The notes: a model not told the origin generated them from the sequence alone. A DNA stretch of 24,913 bases from an uncultured Clostridia bacterium (GCA_947632745.1 CANRQH010000011.1:1-24913); one strand, 5' to 3'; numbered from the stretch's first letter, positions 1 to 8,588 are shown. A program made the numbers and translations.

Positions 1-1
1 A

Positions 2-211
2 TCAGAAGATTATAATGAAGAAGGAATACCAGATAAAGACTCAACACCAGACAACAAAGATCCAGAAGAAGATGATTATGATGACGCAAAAGTATTACTT
101 TCAATAGCAACAGGATTAGGAATATATATAGTAAAATATGTAACAATTGGATTAGTAATCTTAGGAGTATTAGGAGCAGGAATCTTTACAATTAAGAAAT
201 TTGTATTATAA
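2..211 (+). CDS. C-terminal end of a membrane-anchored surface protein (5' partial)
   Basis: This is the last 69 codons of a reading frame that enters from the left edge. The visible part has an acidic, proline- and aspartate-rich linker (about residues 1-28) followed by one long hydrophobic segment with the pattern TIGLVILGVLGAGIF, and it ends in the short basic tail KKFVL. An acidic spacer, a helix and a positive tail are typical of the C-terminal membrane anchor of Gram-positive surface proteins, but no LPXTG motif is visible in this fragment. A strong terminator follows directly, so it is the last gene of its transcript. The function of the missing N-terminal part cannot be inferred. Confidence 0.75.
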   Translation, partial: SEDYNEEGIPDKDSTPDNKDPEEDDYDDAKVLLSIATGLGIYIVKYVTIGLVILGVLGAGIFTIKKFVL

Positions 212-212
212 T

Positions 213-248
213 AAAAAACTGAGGAAATAAAAATTTCCTCAGTTTTTA
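213..248 (+). terminator. Rho-independent terminator after the first gene
   Basis: The stem CTGAGGAAA / TTTCCTCAG with a 6-base loop is preceded by an A run and followed by TTTTT. It lies two bases after the stop codon at 209-211. Confidence 0.9.
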
Positions 249-323
249 TTATAATTTATTTAAAAAAATAATATAAAAAATGAATTTTTGAAAAAAAACT
301 ACTAAAAAATATCACAAAAATTA

Positions 324-352
324 TTTACAATAAAAACGTGTTATGCTATAAT
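324..352 (+). promoter_or_regulatory. Sigma-A promoter for the Ig-like protein / GGDEF operon
   Basis: A -35 box TTTACA (324-329) and a perfect -10 box TATAAT (347-352) are separated by 17 bases. A TG at 344-345 gives an extended -10. It lies 24 bases before the first start codon of the two-gene operon. Confidence 0.8.
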
Positions 353-375
353 GTGAAAAGATTATAGGAGAAGGA

Positions 376-1311
376 TTGAAAAAAATGAATCAAATTTTAT
401 CTATAGAAACACCACAAGATAGAAAAAGAAAAACAGGCAAAACAAGTTTACATTCAAATGTTGTTGTTTTCGCTATTATATTGTTAATATTTGGAATAGG
501 AATGGCATCTGTAGGAGTATATTCTTATTTTCAAAATACTGCAAATAATAACTCTGGGCTTGTTGTATCACAAAATACAAAACCAGTTATTACAATAGAA
601 AGAGAAAGTGCATCTGTTATAAATATAGTTGTAACACATGATAAACCAATTTCAAAAATAACTTACACTATTAATAATGGAGAAACTAAGCCAATAGAAT
701 GTAATGGAAATTCAGAGGTAAAGGAAAGAGTTGAATTACCAGTTGGACAGTCAAACATAATAATAAATGCAGAAGACATAAATGGAATGTCTTCATCATA
801 CCAATCTACTTATCAAGTAGAACAACAGCCAACAATAACACTAGAACAGGTAGACAATAAAATACAAGTAACAACTGAAAGTACAATTAACATAGATTAT
901 ATAATGTACTATTGGGATGAAGATACACAAAATGCTAGACAAGATACAATTAATGATGTAAAAAATGTAACATTAATAGATGTATTAGAAGGAATGCATA
1001 CATTAAATATAAAAGTGGTAGATATTGAAGGAAATGAAACGACAAAATCTCAAAAAGTAAAAGGAGATACTAAGCCAACTTTAAAAGTTACAACTGATAA
1101 AAAAAGTTTCCTTATTAAAGCATCAGATGATGAAAATTTAACTAAAGTAGAAATTACATTTAATTCTGGTGAAAAAACGACTGAGGAAATAAATGGAAAA
1201 GAATATTCAAATAGTATAGAACTACAACCAGGAATAAATACATTAATAGTGACAGTATACAATGCAAATGGACTTTCAGAAACTTCAAAGGTAAAATATA
1301 CTAAGGAGTAA
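376..1311 (+). CDS. Single-pass membrane protein with Ig-like repeats
   Basis: The 311-residue product has a short basic cytoplasmic N-terminus, one membrane helix at about residues 28-51, and an extracellular part built of about three beta-rich repeats of roughly 80 residues. Each repeat ends in a similar pattern (INAEDINGMSSS, IKVVDIEGNETT, VTVYNANGLSET), as in bacterial Ig-like or cadherin-like modules. No enzymatic motif is visible. The start is ambiguous: TTG at 376 lies 5 bases after AGGAG, and ATG at 385 lies 9 bases after AAGGA, both in frame. The next gene starts 4 bases after the stop, with its ribosome site overlapping this gene's end, so the two are co-transcribed and probably translationally coupled. 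This suggests a sensory or anchoring partner for the downstream receiver-GGDEF protein, which is inference. Confidence 0.8.
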   Translation: MKKMNQILSIETPQDRKRKTGKTSLHSNVVVFAIILLIFGIGMASVGVYSYFQNTANNNSGLVVSQNTKPVITIERESASVINIVVTHDKPISKITYTINNGETKPIECNGNSEVKERVELPVGQSNIIINAEDINGMSSSYQSTYQVEQQPTITLEQVDNKIQVTTESTINIDYIMYYWDEDTQNARQDTINDVKNVTLIDVLEGMHTLNIKVVDIEGNETTKSQKVKGDTKPTLKVTTDKKSFLIKASDDENLTKVEITFNSGEKTTEEINGKEYSNSIELQPGINTLIVTVYNANGLSETSKVKYTKE

Positions 1312-1315
1312 AGCA

Positions 1316-2240
1316 ATGGTAAATGAAGTATATATAATTGATGATGATGAATCTTCAATAGCTGTGTTTAGAGAGCTTTTTAGGGATGATAAAGAATATA
1401 AATTTATCAGTGTAAAAACTGAAGAAATAGATATCGCTCTAAACAATATTCCAGCATTAATAGTAATAAACGAAGATGCAATTGACAGAGATGTAATAGA
1501 TGTATGTAGAAAAATCAGAAAAGACGAAGACAATACAATAACTCCAGTAATAGTCGTTTCTTCAAATTGTTCTAGAGAACACAGAATGAAAGTTTTAAAT
1601 GAATCAATAGAATATTTTATAAGAAAACCAGTGGACGAAGGATATTTATATTACACAGTAAAAAATTTAACAAGACTTTTAACTATTAACAGGAGAATGA
1701 GTCCATTAACTCGGACTTCCAGGAAATGTACAAATAAATTCTGAATTAAAAAAAAGATTAATAAAAAACGAAGAATTTTCAGTATTGTACATAGATTTAG
1801 ATAACTTTAAAGCATACAATGACGTTTATGGATTTTTAAAAGGAGATCAAATAATAGAATATACAGCGAATATTATTGTAAATGCTGTGCATGATAATAG
1901 TAATGGATTTGTAGGACATATTGGAGGAGATGATTTCATTGCAATAGTTCCTAATGACAATGTAGAAAGAATGTGTCAATCTATAATATATAACTTTGAT
2001 AATGGTGTAGGAAAGTTTTATAATGAAAAAGATCTTATTGAAGGTTATATTGAAGTTGCAAACCGAAAAGGAATAATAGAAAAATTTCCATTAACATCCA
2101 TTTCCATAGCAGTTGTAGTTGCAGATATTGGAAGATTTGCGAATATTTTGGAGATTGGAGATGTAGCAACTCAAGTAAAACATGCAGCAAAGAGTGTAAT
2201 GGGAAGTAGTTATGCAATAGACAGAAGAAGAAATAAATAA
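1316..2240 (+). CDS. Degenerate receiver-GGDEF protein, probable diguanylate cyclase; needs a +1 shift at 1712
   Basis: With one base skipped at 1712 the product is 307 residues. Residues 1-120 form a receiver domain with the acidic cluster DDD (9-11) and the conserved lysine of RKPVD, but the usual phospho-acceptor aspartate is asparagine (N52, in LIVINED), so normal phosphorylation is unlikely. Residues 129-300 form a GGDEF domain with LTGLPGN, the YIDLDNFKAYND motif and the active-site signature GGDDF. No RxxD inhibitory site is seen just before it. Such domains make cyclic di-GMP from two GTP. In the plain frame translation stops 10 codons after residue 132. Reading CGGA as glycine restores LTGLPGN, a hallmark of the family, and the rest of the domain. 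ATG 1316 has AAGGAG at 1303-1308. It follows the Ig-like protein gene, which may provide its membrane input. Confidence 0.88.
1709..1715 (+). other. Recoding site 1: ACT CGGA in the GGDEF gene
   Basis: The 0-frame reads ACT CGG ACT and soon meets TGA. Skipping the C at 1712 gives ACT GGA CTT CCA GGA (T-G-L-P-G), the start of the GGDEF domain. The preceding codon is NCN, as at all the other clear sites. Confidence 0.85.
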
Positions 2241-2244
2241 AAGG

Positions 2245-2292
2245 AAAACGAAATTGGAAATTAGATAAATTGTAATTTTTAATTTCGTTTTT
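2245..2292 (+). terminator. Terminator after the GGDEF gene
   Basis: An 11-bp stem AAAACGAAATT / AATTTCGTTTT encloses a 25-base loop and ends in a T run, five bases after the stop. Confidence 0.75.
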
Positions 2293-2352
2293 AGTTATAC
2301 ATATATTCAAATATGTATAATTAGTAACAAGTATTGTTTGGAGGGAAAACTT

Positions 2353-4314
2353 ATGTATGAAAGAAATGCTATAATATTGGAGAGATATTTTGATAAAATG
2401 TTTGGCTATAATCAAAGAAATAATATCAAAACTAATTTTAAAGATTATATTGAATTAGTAACATGTCTAGAAAAATATAAGAATATTTCAGATGAAGAAG
2501 AGACTATTATGCAAGAATATGATTCTATTGCAAATAGAATTAGAGATATTCAAAAAGAACAAGAAAATTTAAACAAAAAAAATACTAGACTACAAACAGA
2601 AAGAGGTAATCTATTTCAAAATATATCAGAGGATACAGGAGATATACAAAAAAAGTTAGATAGTCTAAATAATAATATTCAAATTGTAAATGATGAGATA
2701 GAAGAAAATGCAAAGAAATTTGTTGAAGTTGTAGACGAATTTGATAAAAAAAGTATAGTTAGGACAAACTGTGGAAGAACAAGAAGAACTATAGAAAATG
2801 AATATAATAAAAAATTAAATGAAACATTGGATAATTATCAAAATATAGATATGGAAATAGAAAAAAATGCCAAAAAATTTGTTGATACAGAGACAACTAG
2901 CATAGAAAATGAATTAAAAGAAAGTATGAAAAAGAATGGAGAAAAAGAAAAAATACCTTTTGATTTAAATGTAGTTGCTAAAGCCATAACAGTTACAATA
3001 GATATTCAAAAAAAAGAAACAGAAATATATGCTAGTATATATGATAAAACCAATAGACTATTTACTGAAATAAAAAACAATTCAACAAAAATTGAAAAAC
3101 ACAAAAAAGCAATAAAAGATGCAAACTCTAGATTAGAGTTTTTAAATGCAATAAAAGAATATCTAATTCAATTTTTAGATAATGAAAGATTAACAGTAGT
3201 AAATGGAAAAGAGGAGCATGCTACATTAATGCAAGAAGCATGTAAAAATTTAGATGAAGATTTAGTACAAATTAACAATTTATATACATTATTATTAAAA
3301 GAGATTTCCAAAAAAATAACTAGAAAAACATATAGCGAATTATATAAAATAGAATATTTAGGAGATTTGGAAGAAAAAGCAGAAGATTTTGATAATGAAA
3401 TAAAAAAATTAAATTTGCCAGTAACAATAATTAATCCAAATTATTGGAGAATTGAAGGAATGAAAAAAATATATGATGTATTTTACAAATGTGTTACTGA
3501 AAATTATGACAGAGATTTATCTGAATTTATACCAGAATTACAAGAAAATAAAGAAAATAATGATATAGAACAATTTGAAGAACAACAAGACAATTATGAC
3601 GAAGAAAAAGAAAATAAGGTTCAAAAAAATAAAAAGGAAGATGCTAAAGCAGAGATAGATAAAAAGATAGATATGATTCTTGGCTTAGACAAAAATGACG
3701 ATGAAACGGATGAAGAGGAAAATTGGCAAGATGAAGAAGAAACAGATGCAGAATGGGATGAAGACCAAGAAGAAGATTGGGAAGATGACTGGAATGAAGA
3801 AAAAGGTGAAGAAAGTCAAGAAGATGATGACGAAGAAGATTGGGACGACGAGGATGATGAAGATAGAAATGAAGATGAACAAGACTCAAAAGATATAGAT
3901 TTTGATATTTGGGGAAATATAGACAAAGATAATAGAAAAAATATTATAGACCAAAATGACGATGACGACGATTGGGATGACGAAGATAATGATGATGACG
4001 AAGAAGATTGGGACGACGAGGATGAAGATGAAGAAAACGAAGACGATGAAGAAGATGAAGAAATAGATGATGAAGATGAAGAAACAGACGAAGATGAAAA
4101 TGATGACAATGATGATGAACAAGAAGAAATAACAGACGAAGATGAAGAAGAAATAGAAGAAGAAAAAACAAACAAAAAATCAAAAAGAAAAAATAAAAAT
4201 ACTAAAACAAAAAAAGACACAAATGATGAAGAAAATTGGGAAAATGAGTTTATAAATATAAAGAAAAAAGAACCAAAAAAGAAAAAAAGTTTTTTTGATA
4301 AATTTAGAAAATAA
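2353..4314 (+). CDS. Long coiled-coil protein with an extreme acidic tail, unknown function
   Basis: The 653-residue product starts at ATG 2353, seven bases after GGAGGG; an upstream in-frame TTG at 2338 overlaps this ribosome site and is less likely. Residues about 40-330 are charged, heptad-like and rich in E, K, N and I, as in long coiled coils. A small mixed region follows (about 330-395). Residues about 396-603 are almost purely D/E with scattered tryptophans in recurring DWDDED and EDW units. The last 50 residues switch to lysine-rich and end in the amphipathic SFFDKFRK, which could touch a membrane or nucleic acid. There is no signal peptide, so it is probably cytoplasmic. I do not recognise the family. 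An acidic tail could mimic DNA, bind metal or act as a chaperone-like spacer; none is demonstrated. It has its own terminators on both sides. Confidence 0.8.
   Translation: MYERNAIILERYFDKMFGYNQRNNIKTNFKDYIELVTCLEKYKNISDEEETIMQEYDSIANRIRDIQKEQENLNKKNTRLQTERGNLFQNISEDTGDIQKKLDSLNNNIQIVNDEIEENAKKFVEVVDEFDKKSIVRTNCGRTRRTIENEYNKKLNETLDNYQNIDMEIEKNAKKFVDTETTSIENELKESMKKNGEKEKIPFDLNVVAKAITVTIDIQKKETEIYASIYDKTNRLFTEIKNNSTKIEKHKKAIKDANSRLEFLNAIKEYLIQFLDNERLTVVNGKEEHATLMQEACKNLDEDLVQINNLYTLLLKEISKKITRKTYSELYKIEYLGDLEEKAEDFDNEIKKLNLPVTIINPNYWRIEGMKKIYDVFYKCVTENYDRDLSEFIPELQENKENNDIEQFEEQQDNYDEEKENKVQKNKKEDAKAEIDKKIDMILGLDKNDDETDEEENWQDEEETDAEWDEDQEEDWEDDWNEEKGEESQEDDDEEDWDDEDDEDRNEDEQDSKDIDFDIWGNIDKDNRKNIIDQNDDDDDWDDEDNDDDEEDWDDEDEDEENEDDEEDEEIDDEDEETDEDENDDNDDEQEEITDEDEEEIEEEKTNKKSKRKNKNTKTKKDTNDEENWENEFINIKKKEPKKKKSFFDKFRK
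3823..4025 (+). repeat. Exact 35-bp direct repeat within the acidic tail
   Basis: Positions 3823-3857 and 3991-4025 are identical over 35 bases and lie 168 bases (56 codons) apart, in the same frame. Both encode an E-E-D-W-D-D-E-D core. Identity at DNA level suggests recent internal duplication or gene conversion in this low-complexity tail. Confidence 0.85.
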
Positions 4315-4317
4315 TAT

Positions 4318-4353
4318 AAAAAGGGCGACCTGTCATTTGGAACGTCCTTTTTA
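4318..4353 (+). terminator. Terminator after the acidic coiled-coil gene
   Basis: A 10-bp stem AAAAAGGGCG / CGTCCTTTTT (one G-T pair) encloses a 15-base loop and ends in T residues, right after the stop at 4314. Confidence 0.75.
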
Positions 4354-4389
4354 CGTGTTATTAAGTATTTTTAGTTAACTTTTTTGCAA

Positions 4390-4426
4390 ATAAAAATTCC
4401 TTGAAAGATATTTCTTCCAAGGAATA
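4390..4426 (-). terminator. Terminator of the rplM-rpsI operon
   Basis: Read on the minus strand, ATTCCTTG pairs with CAAGGAAT and is followed by a T run. It lies just after the rpsI stop and converges with the previous terminator. Confidence 0.75.
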
Positions 4427-4431
4427 AATAA

Positions 4432-4833
4432 TTATCTTTTACTAAATTGTGGAGCTTTTCTAGCTTTTTTAAGACCATATTTCTTTCTTTCTTTCATACG
4501 AGGATCTCTTGTTAAGAAACCGTTTGATTTAAGTATTGGTCTAAATTCTAAATTAGCTTCATTTAAAGCTCTAGCTATACCATGTCTAACAGCACCTGCT
4601 TGACCAGTATAACCTCCGCCTTTAACAGTAGAAATAACGTCATATTTTCCTAAAGTATTTGTAACAGTTAAAGGTTGTTCAACTATAACTTTTAAAGTTT
4701 CTAAACCGAAATATTCGTCTAGATCTTTTCCATTAACTGTAATTTTTCCTTTTCCTTCTGTTAGTCTAACTCTGGCAATAGCATCTTTTCTTCTACCAGT
4801 ACCATAATAATATTTTTTTTCAGCTTTAGGCAT
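4432..4833 (-). CDS. rpsI: 30S ribosomal protein S9 (uS9)
   Basis: The 133-residue product carries the full S9 signature: an N-terminal YYGTGRRKDAIARVRL, a central VKGGGYTGQAGAVRHGIARAL, and the basic tail that reaches the P-site tRNA, ending PQFSKR. The length is normal for the family. GGAGG stands about 8 bases before the ATG. It follows rplM by 20 bases, the standard pairing in bacteria. A GGC GGA junction occurs in frame in VKGGG and needs no frameshift, which is a useful internal control for the recoding claim made elsewhere. Confidence 0.98.
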   Translation of the reverse strand: MPKAEKKYYYGTGRRKDAIARVRLTEGKGKITVNGKDLDEYFGLETLKVIVEQPLTVTNTLGKYDVISTVKGGGYTGQAGAVRHGIARALNEANLEFRPILKSNGFLTRDPRMKERKKYGLKKARKAPQFSKR

Positions 4834-4853
4834 TTATGTTTCCTCCCTTTAAA

Positions 4854-5288
4854 TTAAAAATTCCATATTTCTGGTTTTTGTGCTTCATTTTCATGTGATT
4901 CGCCTGCATAAACTCTTAATTTTTTAAGCATTTGAGCTCCTAAAGAGTTATGTGGTAACATTCCTTTTATAGCTAACATCATAGCTTTTTCTGGATTTTT
5001 TTCCATCATATCTTTTGCTACAATCTCTTTCATACCACCAATATAACCAGAGTGATGTCTATACATTTTTTGATTTATTTTGTTTCCTGTAAATAAAACA
5101 TCTTTACAATTTAATATAATAACATGATCACCAGTATCAATATTTTTTGTATAAATTGGTTTATGTTTTCCTGCTAACAATCTTGCAGCTTCTGTTGCAA
5201 CTCTACCTAAAGGTTTACCTGCAGCATCGATTATATACCATTTTCTTTGTATTTCACTTTTTTTAACACTGTACGTAGTATTGTTCAT
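4854..5288 (-). CDS. rplM: 50S ribosomal protein L13 (uL13)
   Basis: The 144-residue product is a complete L13: WYIIDAAGKPLGRVATEAARLLAGKHKP at the N-terminus (28 residues, read in two blocks), then DTGDHVIILN and the C-terminal MLPHNSLGAQMLKKLRVYAG. It binds 23S rRNA early in 50S assembly. It is the first gene of the operon with rpsI, and AGGAGG lies 12 bases before the ATG, a slightly long spacing. A hairpin in the 5' region (5330-5371) is a candidate for autogenous control. Confidence 0.98.
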   Translation of the reverse strand: MNNTTYSVKKSEIQRKWYIIDAAGKPLGRVATEAARLLAGKHKPIYTKNIDTGDHVIILNCKDVLFTGNKINQKMYRHHSGYIGGMKEIVAKDMMEKNPEKAMMLAIKGMLPHNSLGAQMLKKLRVYAGESHENEAQKPEIWNF

Positions 5289-5329
5289 GGTAATTTATAC
5301 CCTCCTATTTTTAAATTAATATATATGAT

Positions 5330-5371
5330 AATTAAATTTAAAACCACCGGGGAGAAGTTTTATATTTAATT
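5330..5371 (-). ncRNA. Candidate L13 leader (ribosomal protein autoregulatory element)
   Basis: On the minus strand, 41-83 bases before rplM, AATTAAA..TAAAAC pairs with GTTTTA..TTTAATT, closing a loop that contains the GC-rich TTCTCCCCGGTG. L13 leaders are known upstream of rplM in low-GC Firmicutes. Position and shape fit, but I could not test the match to the family model. Confidence 0.5.
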
Positions 5372-5440
5372 CATATTTTTAATAATACTGAATAATTTTA
5401 TTACAAAAAAGTAATTTTGTCAAGGGGTTTCACGATTTTT

Positions 5441-7003
5441 ATGAAAAATAAAAAGGAAAGTTTGTTTAAAGGAGTATTATTTTTGCTTATTTCTCAAATT
5501 TTTATAAAAATAATAGGTTTAGTATATAAGCTATATTTAACTAATAAAGAGGGATTTGGAGATAGCGGTAATGCAATATATAGTAGTGGATTTCAAATAT
5601 ATGCTTTACTTTTAACATTTTCTTCAACAGGTGTTCCAAATGCAATTTCGAAACTTGTATCAGAAAGGTTAGCTGTAGGAGATAATAGGGGAGCAAATAA
5701 AGTTTTCAAAATTGCATTTGTTACATTTGCTCTAATTGGGATGACAGGTTCAGTACTATTGTTTTTAGGAGCTAAAACAATAGCAAATTCTTGGATACAA
5801 ATACCAGAGGCAGAATATTCTTTAATTGCACTTTCTCCATCAATATTTTTTGTATCAATTACTGCAGTTATAAGAGGATATTTTAATGGTAGACTTTCAT
5901 TTTCTACAACAGCAAAATCACAGTCTATAGAACAAGTTTTTAAAACCATATTTACTGTTTTTTTAGTAGAATTGGTATGTATTTTTGGAAAAAATAATAC
6001 GTTAATTATGGCAGCAGCAGCAAATTTAGCAACAACATTTGCAACAATATCAAGCTTTATATACATATATGCTTATTATAAATCAAAAAGAAAGGAAATT
6101 GGGCAAGAAATACTGCAATCTGTAAATTATAAGCCTACAAGAATAAGAAAAACAATAAAACAGATTATAACTGTTGCAATGCCAATATCTATAAGTAGTT
6201 TAATATCTTCATTTAATAAAAATATAGATTCTTTTACAATAGTTAGATTTTTAAAACAAAATATGGATGCTGAAAAAGCAAAAATACAATATGGAATTTT
6301 AAGTGGAAAAATAGATAGTTTATGTGTTCTTCCACTTGCATTAAACAGTGCATTTGTATCTGTACTTGTTCCAAACATATCTAAAACAATGGCAAAAGGA
6401 AATGAAAGTGATGTTGGAAAAAAGGCAACAATGTTTATTTTAGTAAGTATTTTAGTTGGTCTTCCTATAACTGCAATTATGTTTATATTTTCAAAACAAA
6501 TTTTAAGTTTATTATTTCCAAATGCTCAAAGTGGATCCATGTATTTAAGGGTAAATAGTATTGCAATTATTTTTATGCTACTTTCTCAAACCTTAAGTGG
6601 ATTATTACAAGGGATTGGAAAAGTAAAGATTCCACCAATAGCTTTTGGAATTGGAATGATAATAAAATTCATCTGCAACATAATTTTAATTCCTAAAAAA
6701 GAAATTGGAATATATGGAGCAATAATAGGAAATATTCTATGTAATGTAATAGCATTTATAATACAAATTACAATATTAAGTAAAAATTTAAAAATGAAAT
6801 TTGGATTTAAAAAATTTATAATAAAACCTATAATTAGTACAATAATTATGAGTATAGTATCGATATTTTTATATAACACTATTAAGTGCATAGAATTAGA
6901 AAAAATGGCTATAATATTAGCAATATCAAGTGGTTGCTTAATTTATATTCTATTAGTTTTTGCATTAAAAATTTTGCCAAAGGAAGAGATAAAAGCAATT
7001 TAG
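5441..7003 (+). CDS. SpoVB/MurJ-type polysaccharide flippase (MOP superfamily)
   Basis: The roughly 520-residue product is almost entirely hydrophobic, with about 14 membrane helices, and has the family pattern near the N-terminus (SLFKGVLFLLISQIFIKIIG) and FSSTGVPNAISKLVSE. This family moves lipid-linked cell-wall or spore-cortex precursors across the membrane; SpoVB is the sporulation member. Start choice is uncertain. ATG 5441 gives a natural N-terminus but lies 13 bases after AAGGGG; an in-frame TTG at 5417 has no ribosome site, and an ATT at 5435 would have the best spacing. It is transcribed divergently from rplM. Which paralogue it is (SpoVB, MurJ or another) cannot be settled from one sequence. 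Confidence 0.88.
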   Translation: MKNKKESLFKGVLFLLISQIFIKIIGLVYKLYLTNKEGFGDSGNAIYSSGFQIYALLLTFSSTGVPNAISKLVSERLAVGDNRGANKVFKIAFVTFALIGMTGSVLLFLGAKTIANSWIQIPEAEYSLIALSPSIFFVSITAVIRGYFNGRLSFSTTAKSQSIEQVFKTIFTVFLVELVCIFGKNNTLIMAAAANLATTFATISSFIYIYAYYKSKRKEIGQEILQSVNYKPTRIRKTIKQIITVAMPISISSLISSFNKNIDSFTIVRFLKQNMDAEKAKIQYGILSGKIDSLCVLPLALNSAFVSVLVPNISKTMAKGNESDVGKKATMFILVSILVGLPITAIMFIFSKQILSLLFPNAQSGSMYLRVNSIAIIFMLLSQTLSGLLQGIGKVKIPPIAFGIGMIIKFICNIILIPKKEIGIYGAIIGNILCNVIAFIIQITILSKNLKMKFGFKKFIIKPIISTIIMSIVSIFLYNTIKCIELEKMAIILAISSGCLIYILLVFALKILPKEEIKAI

Positions 7004-7142
7004 GAAAAAAAATAAAAAAATTCTGCAAAAAAGAAGGATTTTATCGAAGATTGGCGAATAAATTATTAAAGTAGATTATAAAGTGCTAATACATAAGCAT
7101 TAAAGTAACTACATAAACACATTTTTTTAGGAGGTAATTATA

Positions 7143-7424
7143 ATGAACAAAGCTGAATTAGTAGCAGCTATGGCTGCCAAAACAGGAGAAACAAAAAAAG
7201 TTGCAGAAGCATCAGTTAACGCATTCGTTAGTGTTGTTACAGATGCATTAAAAAAAGGAGATAAAATTCAATTAGTTGGATTTGGATCTTTCGAAGTTAG
7301 AAAAAGAGCAGCTAGAAAAGGTAGAAATCCACAAACTAAGGAAGAAATTAAAATACCTGCATCTAAAGCTCCAGTATTCAAAGCTGGTAAAGCTTTAAAA
7401 GAAGTTGTAAATGGTAAAAAATAA
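7143..7424 (+). CDS. hup: HU family DNA-binding protein
   Basis: The 93-residue product is a standard HU: MNKAELVAAMAAKTG at the N-terminus, the GFGSFEVRKRAARKGRNP motif that starts the DNA-binding arm, and the C-terminal KAPVFKAGKALKEVV. HU bends and compacts DNA as a dimer. AGGAGG at 7129-7134 is ideally spaced from the ATG. It is followed by a perfect terminator and is a single-gene unit. It contains no CGG codon, as expected of a highly expressed gene here. Confidence 0.97.
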   Translation: MNKAELVAAMAAKTGETKKVAEASVNAFVSVVTDALKKGDKIQLVGFGSFEVRKRAARKGRNPQTKEEIKIPASKAPVFKAGKALKEVVNGKK

Positions 7425-7440
7425 TAATTTATATAAATAA

Positions 7441-7471
7441 AAAGAAATGAGGTACCTCATTTCTTTTTTTT
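7441..7471 (+). terminator. Terminator after HU
   Basis: A perfect palindrome, AAAGAAATGAGG / CCTCATTTCTTT around GTAC, runs into a long T tract. Confidence 0.9.
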
Positions 7472-7537
7472 GAACTAAAAAATATTATATCTTTCTTATA
7501 TTAAAAATAAAAATATATTACATTTTGATTACAAATA

Positions 7538-7566
7538 TTGAAAATACAAGTTAAAAGATATATAAT
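7538..7566 (+). promoter_or_regulatory. Sigma-A promoter for the unknown membrane protein
   Basis: TTGAAA (7538-7543), a 17-base spacer and TATAAT (7561-7566) form a near-consensus promoter. It overlaps an apparent upstream TTG start, which argues that translation really begins at GTG 7601. Confidence 0.8.
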
Positions 7567-7600
7567 AAGATTGAAATTTATGTTTTTAGGAGGAAAAAAA

Positions 7601-8501
7601 GTGGAAACGAAAAAGATAAATTATGACTTGGTAAATAGAACAAGGCATGAAGTTAAGAGAAGACAACAGAAAACAGGAAAGAGACTTACAAGAAGACAAA
7701 TAAAAAGAATAATGATTTTGGCAAATGTAGGTTTAATAACTTTTAGTGGTATAATTGGAGGAAAAACAGCATTAGCTTTAAACGAAGCAAAAGAAAATGC
7801 TAGAACTGAAATTGAAATTGATGCAACTGGTAAAAATGAGATTAACATAGAAAATGTAAACTTTAAAGATGGATTAAAAGTAAAAATAAATGGACAAAAA
7901 GTAGATTTAAATGAAATAACAATAAATGAAGATATAGATAAGAAAATTGATAATATAATAGATGGTATTGGGCAACCAGCTGATGTATTAACTATAGTAA
8001 AAGAAGAATATGCTAATAAATACAATACAGCATATGGACAAAACATAAGCTCAGAAAATATACAAATACATCCACGGAACAATGTTTTATATTAGTGAAG
8101 ATACAGCAGAAAATGGAGATAATATAATAAGGGAAAACTATTCTAGTAAAGATGGAGAACAATCAAGACCAGAAATTTTAACAATAGAAGTATACGATAA
8201 AGATGCAAGTCAAGAAGATGCAGAGCTAATACATAAAGAAAGTACAACACTTAGTGGAGATGAATATGTTACAGTATATGCCCCAAGTGAGGAAGTTAAA
8301 AAGTACGAAGAAAACATAGTAAGTGATATGGGAAAAATAACTAATGCAGCAGTTCGCTATTATACTTTTCTTAATGAGGGTCAAAAAGAAAATGTAGAAT
8401 TAAAACTTGACTATGAATACAAATTTAAAGAAGCACTTAAGGAATATGAACAAGAAAAAATAAATGAAAAATCTAGTAATGATTTAGAAATAGAACCTTA
8501 A
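7601..8501 (+). CDS. Membrane-anchored protein of unknown function; needs a +1 shift at 8075
   Basis: Reading begins at GTG 7601, seven bases after AGGAGG (7588-7593). With one base skipped at 8075 the product is 299 residues. A strongly basic cytoplasmic N-terminus (RRQQKTGKRLTRRQIKR) is followed by one helix at about residues 45-66, then a soluble, acidic extracytoplasmic part. I recognise no family. The plain frame ends shortly after residue 158 (IHP, then RNNVLY). Reading CGGA as glycine gives IHPGTMFYISED and joins 141 further residues of the same composition, and the next in-frame ATG lies only four bases after the CGGA with no ribosome site of its own. The neighbouring wall and germination gene cwlD suggests a role at the envelope or spore, but this is only context. 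Confidence 0.75.
8072..8078 (+). other. Recoding site 2: CCA CGGA in the unknown membrane protein gene
   Basis: CCA CGG AAC in frame 0 runs to TAG at 8093-8095. Skipping the C at 8075 gives CCA GGA ACA ATG (P-G-T-M) and a further 420 bases of open frame. Confidence 0.8.
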
Positions 8502-8534
8502 AAGATTGCAAATTATATATTTGCAATCTTTTTT
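8500..8534 (+). terminator. Terminator after the unknown membrane protein
   Basis: The stem AAAAGATTGCAAAT / ATTTGCAATCTTTT with a short TATAT-type loop is followed by more T residues and overlaps the stop codon. Confidence 0.9.
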
Positions 8535-8588
8535 CAAATTCTAAGGCAAATGAGTTGCAATTAAAAATAAAAAATATTTAATAAATTA

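Noticed and set aside
3706..3712. CGGA in the acidic coiled-coil gene as a recoding site
   Set aside because: Here the frame is ACG GAT, so CGG is not an in-frame codon and the gene is intact.
3644..4220. Long minus-strand and shifted frames over the acidic tail
   Set aside because: They are shadows of the low-complexity GAA/GAT repeats, with leucine-, serine- or phenylalanine-only products and no ribosome sites.
7538..7600. TTG at 7538 as start of the unknown membrane protein
   Set aside because: It is the -35 box of a consensus promoter, and AGGAGG with GTG 7601 gives a better start.
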